From the NCBI GenBank assembly GCA_025449115.1, contig JAHLKC010000014.1, forward strand, positions 186,001 through 250,000: a stretch of DNA of 64,000 nt. The letters are read 5' to 3'. Under the pieces are notes generated by a model. The model searched no databases. It saw nothing but the letters and a program-made list of their open reading frames with translations, and was not told where the DNA came from. This document shows, one piece after another, positions 34,624 through 45,870 of this stretch; position 1 is the stretch's first letter; each line of letters starts with the position of its first letter. A program made the translations under genes and the position numbers. The stretch is from Chytridium lagenaria. Lineage: Eukaryota > Chytridiomycota > Chytridiomycetes > Chytridiales > Chytridiaceae.

Positions 34624-35496
34624 TTAAACACTCATCGCAATCCCATACTGCGCTGCGTAGTAAGTCACCATCACCAACGGCTGATGGAACGGAACAGGCG
34701 TCACAAACTTGTTAAACGCCAACAAGAAATCAGAAACTACAAAGAACCCCGCCCAACCAACCCCATCGCCGCCTTCTCCTCCTCTCCCGTAACATCACGC
34801 TTTTCCTCTCCTACAACCTTCCCCTCCCTCACTCCTCCCTCACATCAAGATACTTGCCGGTTGCTCTCCACAACATCCCCACAAGCGCCGTACGTACACA
34901 ACGACAGCGGGTTTGAGTATTCCGGGAACGGAGGGGAGGAGAACGGTTTGGGCTAATAAACCAGAGACGGCGAAGATGGATGCACCCATGTTGAGACGGA
35001 GAGAGGGGGTGCGGGATTCGTAGGCGCCAATGTAGAAGAGATGAGCGATGAGGAAGGACGCGAGACCGGGGGGTGAAGAAGAGGTCAGAGTTTTGGGCAA
35101 GAAAGAAGTCGCCGAGGGCTGAAAAGATGAGGCCAGTGGTGATGCGCTTGGAGTATTTAGATTCTATGGAGAGTTTATTAATGATGGCGTGGAAGGGAGT
35201 TTGGGCGAGGATCAACTTACTTGGCTCGGCATTGCGTGTTTGACGGGATAGGCGATGATGGGGTAACATTTTGAGATGATATAGACTGCCGTCCAAATGT
35301 GATGGAATAACGAGCGAAAGGAAGAGCTGCGAGACAAAGTAGGCCAATCCTTCCTGCGATGCTGGAATACCGGACGACAGGGTCAGGAAGTGGCAAGTTT
35401 TGACATGAGGCTTAGAGTGGTTGGCCATGCGACCGTCATGACGAGGTGAGGAGCGGTAATGCCCATGAACTTGGTCACTGTCATGAGGGGCATCAT
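34624..35496 (-). CDS. YhhN/TMEM86-family lysoplasmalogenase (multi-pass membrane protein)
   Basis: The family hydrolyses the vinyl-ether bond of lysoplasmalogens in the ER or plasma membrane. Clear marks are RITTGLIFSALGDFFLA, GLASFLIAHLFYIGAY, TALVGMLWRATG, SDFLLAFNKF and VMVTYYAAQYGIAMSV at the C-terminus, with the conserved Asp residues of FSALGD and SDFLLA present. An intron separates the N-terminal part near 35165-35215. A G6 run (35068-35073) has one base too many. The stretch 34680-34980 also appears broken between frames. The N-terminus is uncertain: start taken at 35496 (MMPLMTVTKF), but two frames are open there. If it is active, the substrate implies ether lipids; this has not been shown here. 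Confidence 0.82.
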
Positions 35497-37754
35497 GAAA
35501 AGATGAGGAGGTTTGCTGTGGTTGATGTGGAGAAAACTGTTTGTTTGAGTGGGGAGGTTTGGGGTAGTTTTTTTGATTGCTGGAGGTCCGCAAAATTGTC
35601 ACCCATCATTGAGGCGTATGGTCTTCAACGTGAATGGGTGTCAATGAGCACCCAGGTGATTGTTGTATCCTCTTCAGCCATGATCTGCAATGTTTTGCAT
35701 ATGCCAATAAACCTTTATTACATTCATTCATGTGCTCTTGTCCTTTAAAACGCATGACTGTAACCAGCATGCCATCACACTGCATGGAAAGGACAATTCG
35801 CTGTGCACGTTGGAAACGCAGGCGACAACGATAAATCAAATTTCACACTATAAAGCTGTCGTTAAAGCATCCCAAAGGAACGAGCAACTTGCTCCATGCA
35901 TGGAGCAACTTGCTCCATGCTCACAACAGTGACTGTGTGCATGTAGAGGCTGTAATCCCAGATATGAATATACATTGTAGAATAAAGTCGAAGAGGATGC
36001 TACACGACAGGCATCACTGGCTATCGATTCATGGGTCAGAAAAGAAAAAAAGGTCAAGGCCTTGGTCAACTCGTTTCGAGATCCATGAAAACAACATATT
36101 TTACTATTGATAATCCGTCGCCATAGAATTTTAGAAACGATGGATGAAGGTATCATCAGTAGACACGAATGCGGGACGAAATTGATAGAATCGAAATGAT
36201 CGACACGATGCACAGAGTATCTGTTTTTTATCAAGAAATACTTTCTTTTAAAGATGATAGTACCCATTTGACGCCCATATCACCAACGCAGTCCTGGTGA
36301 AATCAAGTCAATAACTTTTCAATACATATAAATCAACACAGTCATCCCATTGGATCTTTGCCCATCGATGGGATCGCACATTAAAGTGTCGGATGCGGAA
36401 GTTCTCTAAACCCTCCCCAAAGCCAAAACGTCGTCAATTTCCGAGTTGATTTGAAATAAGGTTTTTTAGAAAGAAAAATATTCAAAAACATAAACCGCCA
36501 TGTATGCAGGTAGCAGGACCCATCGGACTTACTTGATTGGTCTGACAAGGTCTGCCTTTAAAAGCTGAGCCTTTTTTTTTCTTTTGTTTTGATGACGACA
36601 ATATTTTATAACTTTAGGCTAAAGAAGGCGATTTTGAATCGGGAGAGGTGAAAAGAAGCAAGTGGAGTTTGGTGCAATGGGGAGTGCGGATACATCTAGT
36701 CCCAGTCTGCGGTGGTGAAGTGGGACACTTTTAGTGACGATTCAAATATAACGATCGGGAGAGAGAAGGCATCGGAAAACGACGACGTAATGATATATCT
36801 TTTTGCGCAGCAGAGCCCGTGTGGGGTAAAGAGCTTTCGCCCTACACGTGGATGCACGGAAAAGTAAAATAAACACCTTTTCGTCGCCGCCACCACATCG
36901 ATTCCGCGAAACTTTAAGTAAAGAAGATTCGCCCTTAGTAATAAGGTGGATATTAAAGATCGAAAATATAAGTAAACTTGTTCGATCCTATAACGGAGTA
37001 CGACGTACAGAAGTTAACCCGTTATTCATCCGCTGCTGTCATTCATTAGGTAGAGGCACAATAAATAATATGTGTTTATTTTGTTATGAGTGAGGCCAAA
37101 GCCTGAACCCGGAGTAGAAGGAACAGGCACTGTCCGATCGATCGAGAGGCCCTGTTTTCTACTTTCCTTGTACAACGACGGTTTAAGAACGAGTGCTCCG
37201 AAAACGCCACTATTTCGTACAAGTGCTTTTACAGTGATAAGAGGTGATTGGCGGGGTGGAACGACAAGCGAATTAACCATACAACTTATCACAACCTAAA
37301 GGGGGGCATTATTTGTTTTTTTGTTGCGGATAAAAAAAACGATGGTATAGGATGGAAGCCAAGGGGGGGAAGGGAAGAATATGAATAATAATAAAAACTC
37401 GATTTGGCAACAGACAACAAAAAAAACAACAAAAAAAACGACATTTGGATTTCAAACCTCGGATTTCAACTTGTGTAACATTAGATACTACTATAAAGAG
37501 CCCATGGCTGGCCTTGCTTCCCCCTCTTCTACTTTCCATATAACTTGTTTCAAGTCTTGATAACTATCTATCATTTTTGCCTTGTCACGCCCACCTGCCG
37601 TATTATAAATACGTAAATTACGATCTGCTTACAAAAAGTTGAACTCTTTCACATTACGCCATCGCTAGACTTTTCTCTATATAAAGGAAAGCTATCCTTA
37701 TTCCTTCATCAACACACCACTCATCTCCTACCCCATCACATTCATCAAATCATC
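35497..37754. other. Long intergenic region between YhhN gene and UDP-glucuronate epimerase
   Basis: About 2.3 kb without a supported gene. It holds a palindromic tandem repeat at 35883-35920 (listed separately), several A-rich tracts, and from about 37550 a stretch with TATAAA-like sequence (about 37679-37684) roughly 70 bp upstream of the epimerase ATG, a plausible core promoter. Confidence 0.4.
35883..35920. repeat. Tandem 20-mer containing a perfect 20-bp palindrome
   Basis: Two near-identical copies of GAGCAACTTGCTCCATGCAT side by side. Positions 35889-35908 (TTGCTCCATGCATGGAGCAA) equal their own reverse complement. The unit itself is nearly palindromic (GGAGCAA-C-TTGCTCC). Seen directly. 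Confidence 0.9.
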
Positions 37755-39325
37755 ATGAAGGTTCTTGTCACTGGCGGAGCAGGCTTCATTGGCTCTCACA
37801 CTGCAGAATACCTCCTCAAGAGGGGGGACCAAGTTGTTGTTGTGGATGAGATGAACGACTACTATGACCTTGAGCAGAAGAGGGAGAACCTTCGGATTCT
37901 TGTGCGGACGGCAATCAAGCACAACACTGTTTTCCGGTTCTACAAGGCAGACATTGCGGTCAAAGAGGACATGGAGCTTATCTTTGAGAGTGAGAGACCG
38001 AATGTGATCTGCCATCTTGCGGCAAGAGCAGGAGTTCGCCCTAGTATTCAGGTAAATATCTTGCACCATTCTTTCTTATGGCAGTAGTGTTTTCCATCAT
38101 TTACTTCCGTTTATCTTCTGTTTGCAATCGTGTAAACGATCAATTATTTATTTCATTTACTTGTGGATATCCTACATGCGTGCATGCATGCATGAATTAC
38201 GGAGGGAGGGAGGGAGGGTAGTTCATATTGACAAAGGGTCAAATCGAACTGGAAGGAATGGAAGGGACAGAAATCATCATTGAATTCTCATTGGCTCATT
38301 TCTCCTGCTGTATTGGTACCAATTTATTTTTTTTAATTGTGTTTTTTTGGTTTGGGTCCTTGTTCCGATCGTTTCCCTTATTCAAATCAGAAAATTTATT
38401 TTTTATTTTTAAATTTTATTTTTTAACTCCATTCCCGTTGGCACAACACGACTTTTACCAAACTGCGAATTAGTTTAACTAACCATTCCATCTGTGTTTT
38501 ATTATCGTTTATTAGGACCCGTTCATCTACGTTCAGACAAATATTCTCGGAACAACTACTCTTCTTGATCTCTCTGCAAAGTACAACGTGTCCAACTTTG
38601 TCTACGCCTCAAGCTCTTCGGTCTACGGCGGAAACACAAAAGTGCCTTTTGCCGAGAACGACCCCACAGAACACCCCATCTCTCCCTACGCCGCAACAAA
38701 GAAAGCATGCGAACTCATGGCCAGCACCTACGCACACCTCTACAGCCTCAACGTCACCGGTCTCCGCTTTTTCACAGTCTATGGTCCCCGCGGTCGTCCC
38801 GACATGGCGCCCTTCATGTTCGTCAAAAAGATCTCCTCAGGCACACCCATTGATCAATTCGGTGACGGTACATCGTCCCGTGACTATACCTACATTGACG
38901 ACATTGTCTCTGGTGTCATCGCGTCCATCGATCGTCCTCACCGCTGCGCAGTCTTCAATCTCGGAAACTCTGCAACAGTCACCCTTTCCCGCTTTATTAA
39001 CGTGGTCGAATCTGCCGTCGGTAAAAAGGCCGTCATCAACATGAAGGGTGACCAGCCAGGAGACGTCAAGACCACTTTTGCTGACCTTACTCTGTCCGAG
39101 GCTGAGCTTGAGTACGCACCTGCTGTCTCTATTGAGGAGGGTATTGCGAGACTCGTTGAATGGTTCAAGGCAAAGGATTCTGGCGCAACATCGGATGTTG
39201 AGGTGGTGGACTACTTCCCTCATCTCCGCGTCAAGTCTAACCCGGCTATGGCACCTCCCTCACCTCCTCTGTCATCATCCGTCGCCTCTATCGACACTGA
39301 CTCTGACTACGGATCCGAGCCGTAA
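37755..39325 (+). CDS. UDP-glucuronate 4-epimerase (NAD-dependent SDR)
   Basis: The enzyme converts UDP-glucuronate to UDP-galacturonate. It has the Rossmann motif VTGGAGFIGSHTAEYLL, VICHLAARAGVRPSIQ, VYASSSSVYGG with the catalytic Ser/Thr region, YAATKKACE (YxxxK) and VYGPRGRPDMAPFMFVKKI, the last typical of glucuronate epimerases rather than GalE. Two exons, 37755-38051 and 38516-39325, joined at IQ/DPFIYVQTNILG. The 464 nt intron is about ten times longer than most in the window. A Ser/Pro-rich acidic tail (SSSVASIDTDSDYGSEP) follows the fold. Glucuronate-containing wall polymers are known in Mucoromycota, which gives a plausible role; bacterial or plant-like origin cannot be judged by eye. 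Confidence 0.9.
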
Positions 39326-40954
39326 AAGGCTTGTCGCCATCACTAGCCCCGCAATCCAGCCACTCTCCACTCACTCTCCAGCATGCGAACTTCCCATAAA
39401 CACTCCTATACATCTTCCTTTCAAAGCAAAAGTTTACCCCAGCACACTACTTCCCCGACACACCTCTTTTTGCATTTCTACGCTCCCTCTCAAAATCGTC
39501 CTCTTGTTATCCCTCTTTGTTTTAGATTTGTTTTTAGATTTGTGAATGTTGAACGTTCAGAACATGATTTCATCTGAACATTCTTCTTTGGGTTATGTAA
39601 TCTCTTGTTTAACTGTCTCCTGTCTCTTTTTTTTTACGTTCCGTGGTTTAATTGAACCAGAAAAAATATAACGATTCACCTTTTTTTGTCTACATTACAG
39701 TATAATACACTATTGATGGGTATGCTCAAAAATTGAACTGATTGAAAATATCATGTCGTAATTTTAAACCACCCCTAAACCGCAACCTCGCGAAGATTAT
39801 CTCGTAATTCTACAGGTCGTAAAACGAATTTGTCTACACCACTGATAACCCAACCTCGTAATCTCCTCTAATCAATTCAATTTCTTCGCGTCCACCGTTC
39901 TTTAACAACAAGAACGAGAAAATGAGTCGCGGTATCGCATCCCCTTTTGGTCGTCTTGAGAGTGAAAGCTGCCACATTGGAATCCGACAGGTATTCGTCA
40001 TCTAAACTGTTGTATAAAATTGATGTCCATGATGGCTTTTTGTGATGATAGACCTACAAAAATGATTTATCGTATCCACTTATAAAAAGATAAAAAACTC
40101 CCAATGTTGTTCCCGTCTTCAAATAGATTTCACAATTACCCTCCACAGTCGAGCTACAACAGCAAACTTTTCCCATAGTTATGCACAATTTAGAAATTGG
40201 TTGGTAGAAGAAAGAAACGCATCGTTCTGAGAGTTTTATGAAAAGTCAAATCATCTATTTAAAGCTACGGATGTTTTCCACAAATCCACCATCATCCATC
40301 TACATAACCGTACAAACAACCATACCTTCACCACCCCACGATACACTCTCCACCCATACCCCCGCGTAAGCAACGAACCTCAAAGAAAGTGACGTGGAAC
40401 CCTACAATTCGCAACACCCCCCAACCTCCACCCACAAAGTCAATTTTTGCGCAAAAAAATCCTGCAAAAAGCGAGCTTGAACCTCCCCCCTCCTTTTTTG
40501 TAACATGGTGAGAGCGGCGATGACAGCGCGATCTCGACAACAAATGCCTTGATGGAGGATGTTGAGGCGCTGAGTATTCTGGATGAGGATGTCATTGCGG
40601 GGGGAAGATGCGGGTGTGGATGGAGGATGCGACGGGAACGTTGGAGAGTTGATGTGTTTGACGGATATATCACCACCCAACGCGAGGATGACGGACACTC
40701 GAATGGTCATAAGGAGAGAAGATGGGGAGACCCTTGGATGCATAGAATATGATCTTATATTGGATCATAGCGGTGAAACCTTTTGGGCAATCAAAGAACG
40801 ATCAACGGGTTGAATGGATCCCTGGGCTGTGACTGTAGGATTTAGGACAACGATCATAACGATGGAACCTTTTCTATTCTTTTGCAAACAACCATGGAAG
40901 TAATCCTTGGCTCACTTTTTCCTCTTTACCGAAAAAAAAAACCCCAAAACTTAG
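39326..40954. other. Intergenic region with a possible SEC22 first exon
   Basis: About 1.6 kb. A short reading frame begins at 39922 (MSRGIASPFGRLESES...) and runs into a GT at about 39991, but nothing downstream continues it convincingly. An ATG directly followed by GTGAGA lies at 40505 and could be a minimal first exon of SEC22. Confidence 0.3.
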
Positions 40955-42011
40955 GTTAAATCAACAATAATCGAAGAGTGGCAGACGGTCTCCCCCTCGC
41001 AGCCTCCATGGACGATGAGGAGGTAAGAAAGCCAAAGATATTTTGTTTCCGTATATATAAAAGCCATCGTTTCCTAACAAAAAAAAAAAGTCAGAAGACT
41101 TGACAGATTACAAGAACCAAGCTAAACAGCTTTTCAAACGTCTCTCCAACGATTCCGACCAACGCTGTTCCATCGAAACAGGACCTTTTGTGTTTCAGTA
41201 AGTTTCTGTACGTGGTTATAAAAACGATGGCTGATGTTTTTCGGCGCATTTTTTTTGTTTTTTTTTTGGCGATCAGCTACCTTATCGAATTTGGCGTCTG
41301 CTACCTCACCCTCTGCGATCGAAGTTATCCCAAAAAACTCGCCTTTGCGTATCTCGAGGAACTCCAAAAAGAGTTTCAGGAAAAGTATGGAGGGGAGGTG
41401 GGACTGTTGCGAGGCCGTATGCGTTTGTCAAGTTTGTAAGGACCGGAAGGGGGTGGTTTTTATGTGGATGTTGATTTTGATGGTTTTTTTTAGATACGTA
41501 TATTCAGAAATCAAAAGAAACAGTATAAGGATACGAGGACGCAGAGGAATTTGCATAAGTTGAATGATGATTTGCAGGATGTGACGAGGATCATGACAAA
41601 GAATATTCATGAGGTTTTGGGGAGGGGTGAAAATCTGGATCGTAAGTTTGTTTTTGCTATCTATTTTTCATTTGTCAAACATGGCACCATTTTTTTTCTT
41701 GTTTTTCAAACGTATATACATTATTTTTTTTGTTGATGATTTCGGGGAAAACGTGGGGTGGTTTCAATATTAACGCTTTTGGGTATTAAAAAAAAGGCAT
41801 GTCGACTTTATCGTCACAACTTTCGCAGGAATCCAAAAAGTACATGAAGGACGCGAAAAAGTTGAACCTGCAAGCGCTTTACCAAAAGTACGGACCTCCT
41901 GCACTTGTTGCGGCTGTGGTGTTGGTGGTGCTGTGGATTCGGTTGTGTGGTGGTGAAAACCGGGGAGGGTTTGGGGTGTGGATGGATTTGGGGGGGGGGG
42001 GGGGGTGGTGA
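40955..42011 (+). CDS. SEC22: R-SNARE SEC22 (ER-Golgi vesicle fusion)
   Basis: After an acceptor at 40954 the coding order is [22 protein letters not shown], intron, [21 protein letters not shown] (41091-41197), then [50 protein letters not shown], the SNARE helix [23 protein letters not shown] with its zero-layer Arg, and [14 protein letters not shown]. The membrane anchor is [17 protein letters not shown]. Single-base breaks occur near 40973, 41415, 41433 and 41510. The initiator Met is not in the first visible exon. The reading frame ends through a G16 run (41990-42005), so the true C-terminus is uncertain. Confidence 0.9.
41990..42005. repeat. G16 homopolymer at the SEC22 3' end
   Basis: Sixteen consecutive G, preceded by further G-rich blocks from 41961. 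It lies just before the SEC22 stop as read (42009-42011). Seen directly. Confidence 0.9.
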
Positions 42012-42636
42012 TTGTAGGGGTATTTTTTTTCAAATAGATAGTGTGGATGATTGGGGGTTGGAAATGAAGGGAATGGGTGTAGCTGGGGGTTTGGGAAAAT
42101 TGAATATGAACGCTTTTTTTTTTTGAATGCTATTTCTTTTCATTTTTTTTTTTTGGGGAGGGGTCTTTCTTTGTTTCTTGGCTTGATAACGATGCACCAA
42201 ATCCACCCACTTTTTTTTTTTGCACTCGAATGTTCTCCTGTTGTTTTTCTCATGTTCTGGGCTTTTTTTTTGTCGTCGCAATATAGAGACACGTCTCATT
42301 CTGGGTTTTGTTGAGTTTAGGTTCACGTCGTTGACTTTTATACCTTGTGGCATTTTTTAAGGTCCACAAGATTGTAAGTCACCCATCAAAAGTTCTTACT
42401 TTCACATTTGAATGGCTATACATTATTTCTTACAAAAATGCCACGCGAGCTTGTATGGATTATGAGGTTCAGAAAAGTCTGTTTGGGGGATTGAGAAAGG
42501 TGGATCGGCGTAAAAGTGCGTCGTAGAGTAGAAGCGTGAGCCTTCTGAGCAGTTATTGTTTTTCTAAAATGTCAAGTGTTGATATCGGATTTGTCAACAT
42601 TATATTTTTTTTTCTTCAACTTTGTTGAAAACGATC
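42012..42636. other. Intergenic region SEC22 to HGH1
   Basis: About 625 bp, both neighbours on the plus strand. T-rich with several T9-T12 runs; no coding sequence supported. Confidence 0.35.
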
Positions 42637-44417
42637 ATGGAAGAACAAATCAAGGAGGTAAGGCCATGAGAGAGCATGACGCTGCAAAAGTCAAGAAAAA
42701 AAGTGTTAAAGTCGACATTGCAACAATGATCGTACCTATAAAACCGAGGATTCACAAACACAAATTCGGACATCCACACATCATCTCTAACCCTTTTCCC
42801 CAGCTCTTTAGTTTTGTCAAAGACGATCGTGAAGATGTATGTCCAAACACTCCTCCCCGCACGTATTCTCATACCCCCCTTTTTTTTTTGTAGGTCCGCA
42901 AACTCGCCGTCTCCAACGTCCTCGCCATCACTAAAACCAGTGACCTTTACCCCTTTTTCCATCTTAATGAAGGCGCTATTGTGAAAGATTTGATGGGTCT
43001 TATTAACGATCATCCAGTTGAGTTTCCTTTTGGTGTTGTTATGAGAGGCTGATTTTCTTTTTTTGTTTCATAGCTTATCGCTCATGACTCTATCAGCGCA
43101 TTGGTTAACCTTAGTTCGCATGAACCTTTTATTCAATATTTGAATGACGATGCATTCATCTATAAACTCGTCCTCACCATCATTGTAAGCGTTCAACCAC
43201 TCTCAAAGACACAATTTATTAACTTCTTTTCCAATCCCAAACCAAAACAATAACAACAACCAAAAAAAAAAGCTTCCCAAATCCATCCTCGCCGATCTCT
43301 GCTGCATGCTCCTAAACAACATGACCAAATGCCAACCCCTCGCACAATCCCTCATCCCAACCACAACCTCCCCCCGCACCTCCCACCTCGACAACCTCCT
43401 CGAAATCTTTATCCGCGGCTCCACAAAAACCTACAACCCTTCAGCATCCTACCATTTCCTCTCTGGCGTGTTTGCCAACATTTCCGTGTCAACAAGAGGT
43501 GCACAGTGTTTTCGGGATAAATCCAATGTGGATGGGGTGGTGAGGTTGGCCAAAGTGTTGCCGTTTATTGAACATCAGGATGCGATTCGACGGGGTGGCG
43601 TTGTGGCGACGGTCAAGAATTGTTGTTTTGAGGTTGTTGAGGGGAGTGAAGGGGTGTTGTCGGAGGAGTTGAATTTGGCGGCGTATGTGTTGTTGCCGTT
43701 ATGTGGGAACGAGGATTTTGATGAAGATGTGAGGTTTTTTTTTTTCTCGAGTTGCCCTCTCTCTTGCATTTTGTTGCAAAGTTATTGCTGCAGTCATTTT
43801 TGTATTTTTTTATTTATTTTACTTTGCCCTCCATTCTTGGTGTGGTTAATATTTTGTGATAGGAAATGGATGGCATGCCTGATGAACTTCAATTCCCGGA
43901 ACCCACAAAAACAACGTGAAAGTGACCCCAAGATCCGTCTCATGCTTGTTGAGACGCTGCTCTTGTTGACACAGACGCGACCGGGTCGGGACCACCTTCG
44001 AGCGAAACGCGCGTACCCTGTGATTAAGCGATTGCACCCTTGGGAACGGGATCCAGAAGTCAAGGATCGCTGTGAAAGGCTTGGTGAGTAGGGGGGCTAT
44101 ATATATATATATATATATAATATTTATATAATTTTTTAATGGGGGATGAATGCTAATCAAGACTTTTCCCTTTCTTTTTAATATCTTTATATTTATATAT
44201 TAGCGGATATGCTTGCGAGGGATGAGGCGGATGGAGGAGGAGGAGTTGTGCCCATTGGACCCAAACGGAGACCAAAGGAGGGGAGGATGTCAAGGATGAT
44301 GACAAGGTGAAGGAGGTGAAGGAGAGTATGATGAAGGAGGAGGGTGTTCCAGTTCTGGAGAAGGAGGTGATTGAGGAAGAGGAAGAGGATGTTGGTGTGA
44401 TGAGACGTTTGGTGTAA
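42637..44417 (+). CDS. HGH1: HGH1 (FAM203/BRP16) armadillo-type eEF2 folding factor
   Basis: HGH1 helps fold translation elongation factor 2 with the TRiC chaperonin. Exons: 42637-42657 (only 21 nt, MEEQIKE), 42804-42836, 42894-43017, 43074-43184, 43273 onward. Family marks are VRKLAVSNVLAIT, LINDHPLIAHDSISALVNLSSHEPF, LLNNMTKCQPLAQSL, YHFLSGVFANISVSTRGAQCF, GGVVATVKNCCFE and LLPLCGNEDFDEDEMDGMPDELQF. The C-terminal part has VETLLLLTQTRPGRDHLRAKRAYP and an acidic tail ending VGVMRRLV. An A5 run at 43899-43903 and a G run at 44281-44284 each break the frame by one base; without the second correction translation would end near 44310. The intron at about 44085-44203 contains an AT microsatellite. 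Confidence 0.88.
44098..44119. repeat. TA dinucleotide repeat inside an HGH1 intron
   Basis: Eleven TA units between the 5' splice site and the branch region of the last HGH1 intron. Confidence 0.8.
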
Positions 44418-45870
44418 AGAGTGAATGAGTGAGAGATGAGTAATAAATGCTGAATAAACAGAGAGAGAGTGTTGTGTGTGAGAGAGAGTATTAAATATTA
44501 AATGAAAATGAATAAAGAAAGAAAGAGAGTAGTGTGTTTGATGATAATGTTGAATGACTATAATATATAATATAATACATATAATAAATAGAACATAATA
44601 AATAATATAAATAAACTATTATGAATAAATGTTTCATTCAATATAGATGTACAATTCATATCTATTTATTAAAATATATAATTATTAGAATACTTTGTAC
44701 ATATATTATTTATTATTATTAGCAATACATATATCCATATGGATCTATCTATATTAATAGATGTAAATATTGATATGTACATACATAACAGATAAATATG
44801 CGATATTAATAGATAATTATAATAGATTTATTATAATAATGATAAAAGGCAATAAAAGGGAACTCGGAATCAACTCTGTTCATCCATCATCCGAAAGGAA
44901 AGCAAAGATGATTTATTTATTAATTAAAATCCAATGTGTCTGTATCACACTGGTGTCCTTTATGTTATTTGTGTCACATTCATGACGACTTGCTTGGCTT
45001 CCCTTCTCTTTTTCCATCATCAATTAATAATATACAAACTTTAACTTTTTTAAATCTCCGCACTCATTGTTACACCCATCCTTAAACACAATTTACGTAA
45101 TAAATAATAATAACTTGTAAAATGTCTTTTGTCCTTACATGCATGCATTTATTTATTACCTATTCCCATCCACAACTCGTAACATTCAATCCAAATATAT
45201 TTAAATCATTATACTTGAAACAATAATATATATGTAAAAAGAATGAGAAACTTAAACTTGTCACATTCAAAAAACATCAATAAAAGCATTTTTACATGTC
45301 CAGGCGCCCAGCACCGCACATGCAAATCAATACATGAATGGAAGAATGGAATAAACAAATAACAACAACAACAATAACAAAAAGACTTGTAAAAAAAAAA
45401 AGAGAAAGAGCTCCCGCACATCCATCAACGAGACATAAAGCGAGTGCTTCCTTTTTTTTTTTTTTTCTCCTTTGACAATGACCAACAAAAGATCCCCCCC
45501 CCCACTCCCCCACTCCCCCTCCCAAACCAAGTTAATCTACACGGCCGACCGGCCGACCAACCGACAAACCGACCGCAAAAAGAAGGATAAAAAGGACCCC
45601 AAAGAATAACCGTACAAAAGAAAGAAAACAGAAAAAAGAAAAAAAAAAAGAGCGGTCAATGGCATACGAAAAGAAAGAAAAAAACTTGCTCCCCTCTTCA
45701 TGTATCAAAAGAGGCAAAAAGCGCAAATCCCTCAACCTCTCTCACCCAAAACTCACCACCCTTCCAAAAAAAAAAACAAGAACGAAAAGGCAACACCTCC
45801 CCACATTCAAAATAACGAGATTTCAAATACAAAAAAAAAAAAAAAAAAAAAAAAAACCCCTTCCCTCCTC
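44418..45870. other. AT-rich convergent intergenic region with simple sequence tracts
   Basis: About 1.45 kb between two converging genes. 44540-44870 is almost only A/T with irregular TATA/TAAT runs; 44460-44510 has GA/GT runs; 45494-45528 is a C-rich block with C11, C5 and C5 runs; 45831-45856 is an A26 tract just past the bHLH stop. No gene supported. Confidence 0.5.

Noticed and set aside
44540..44870. AT-rich block considered as a replication origin, centromere-like element or mitochondrial insertion
   Set aside because: No ordered repeats, no mitochondrial genes and no conserved origin element seen; it is described only as AT-rich sequence.
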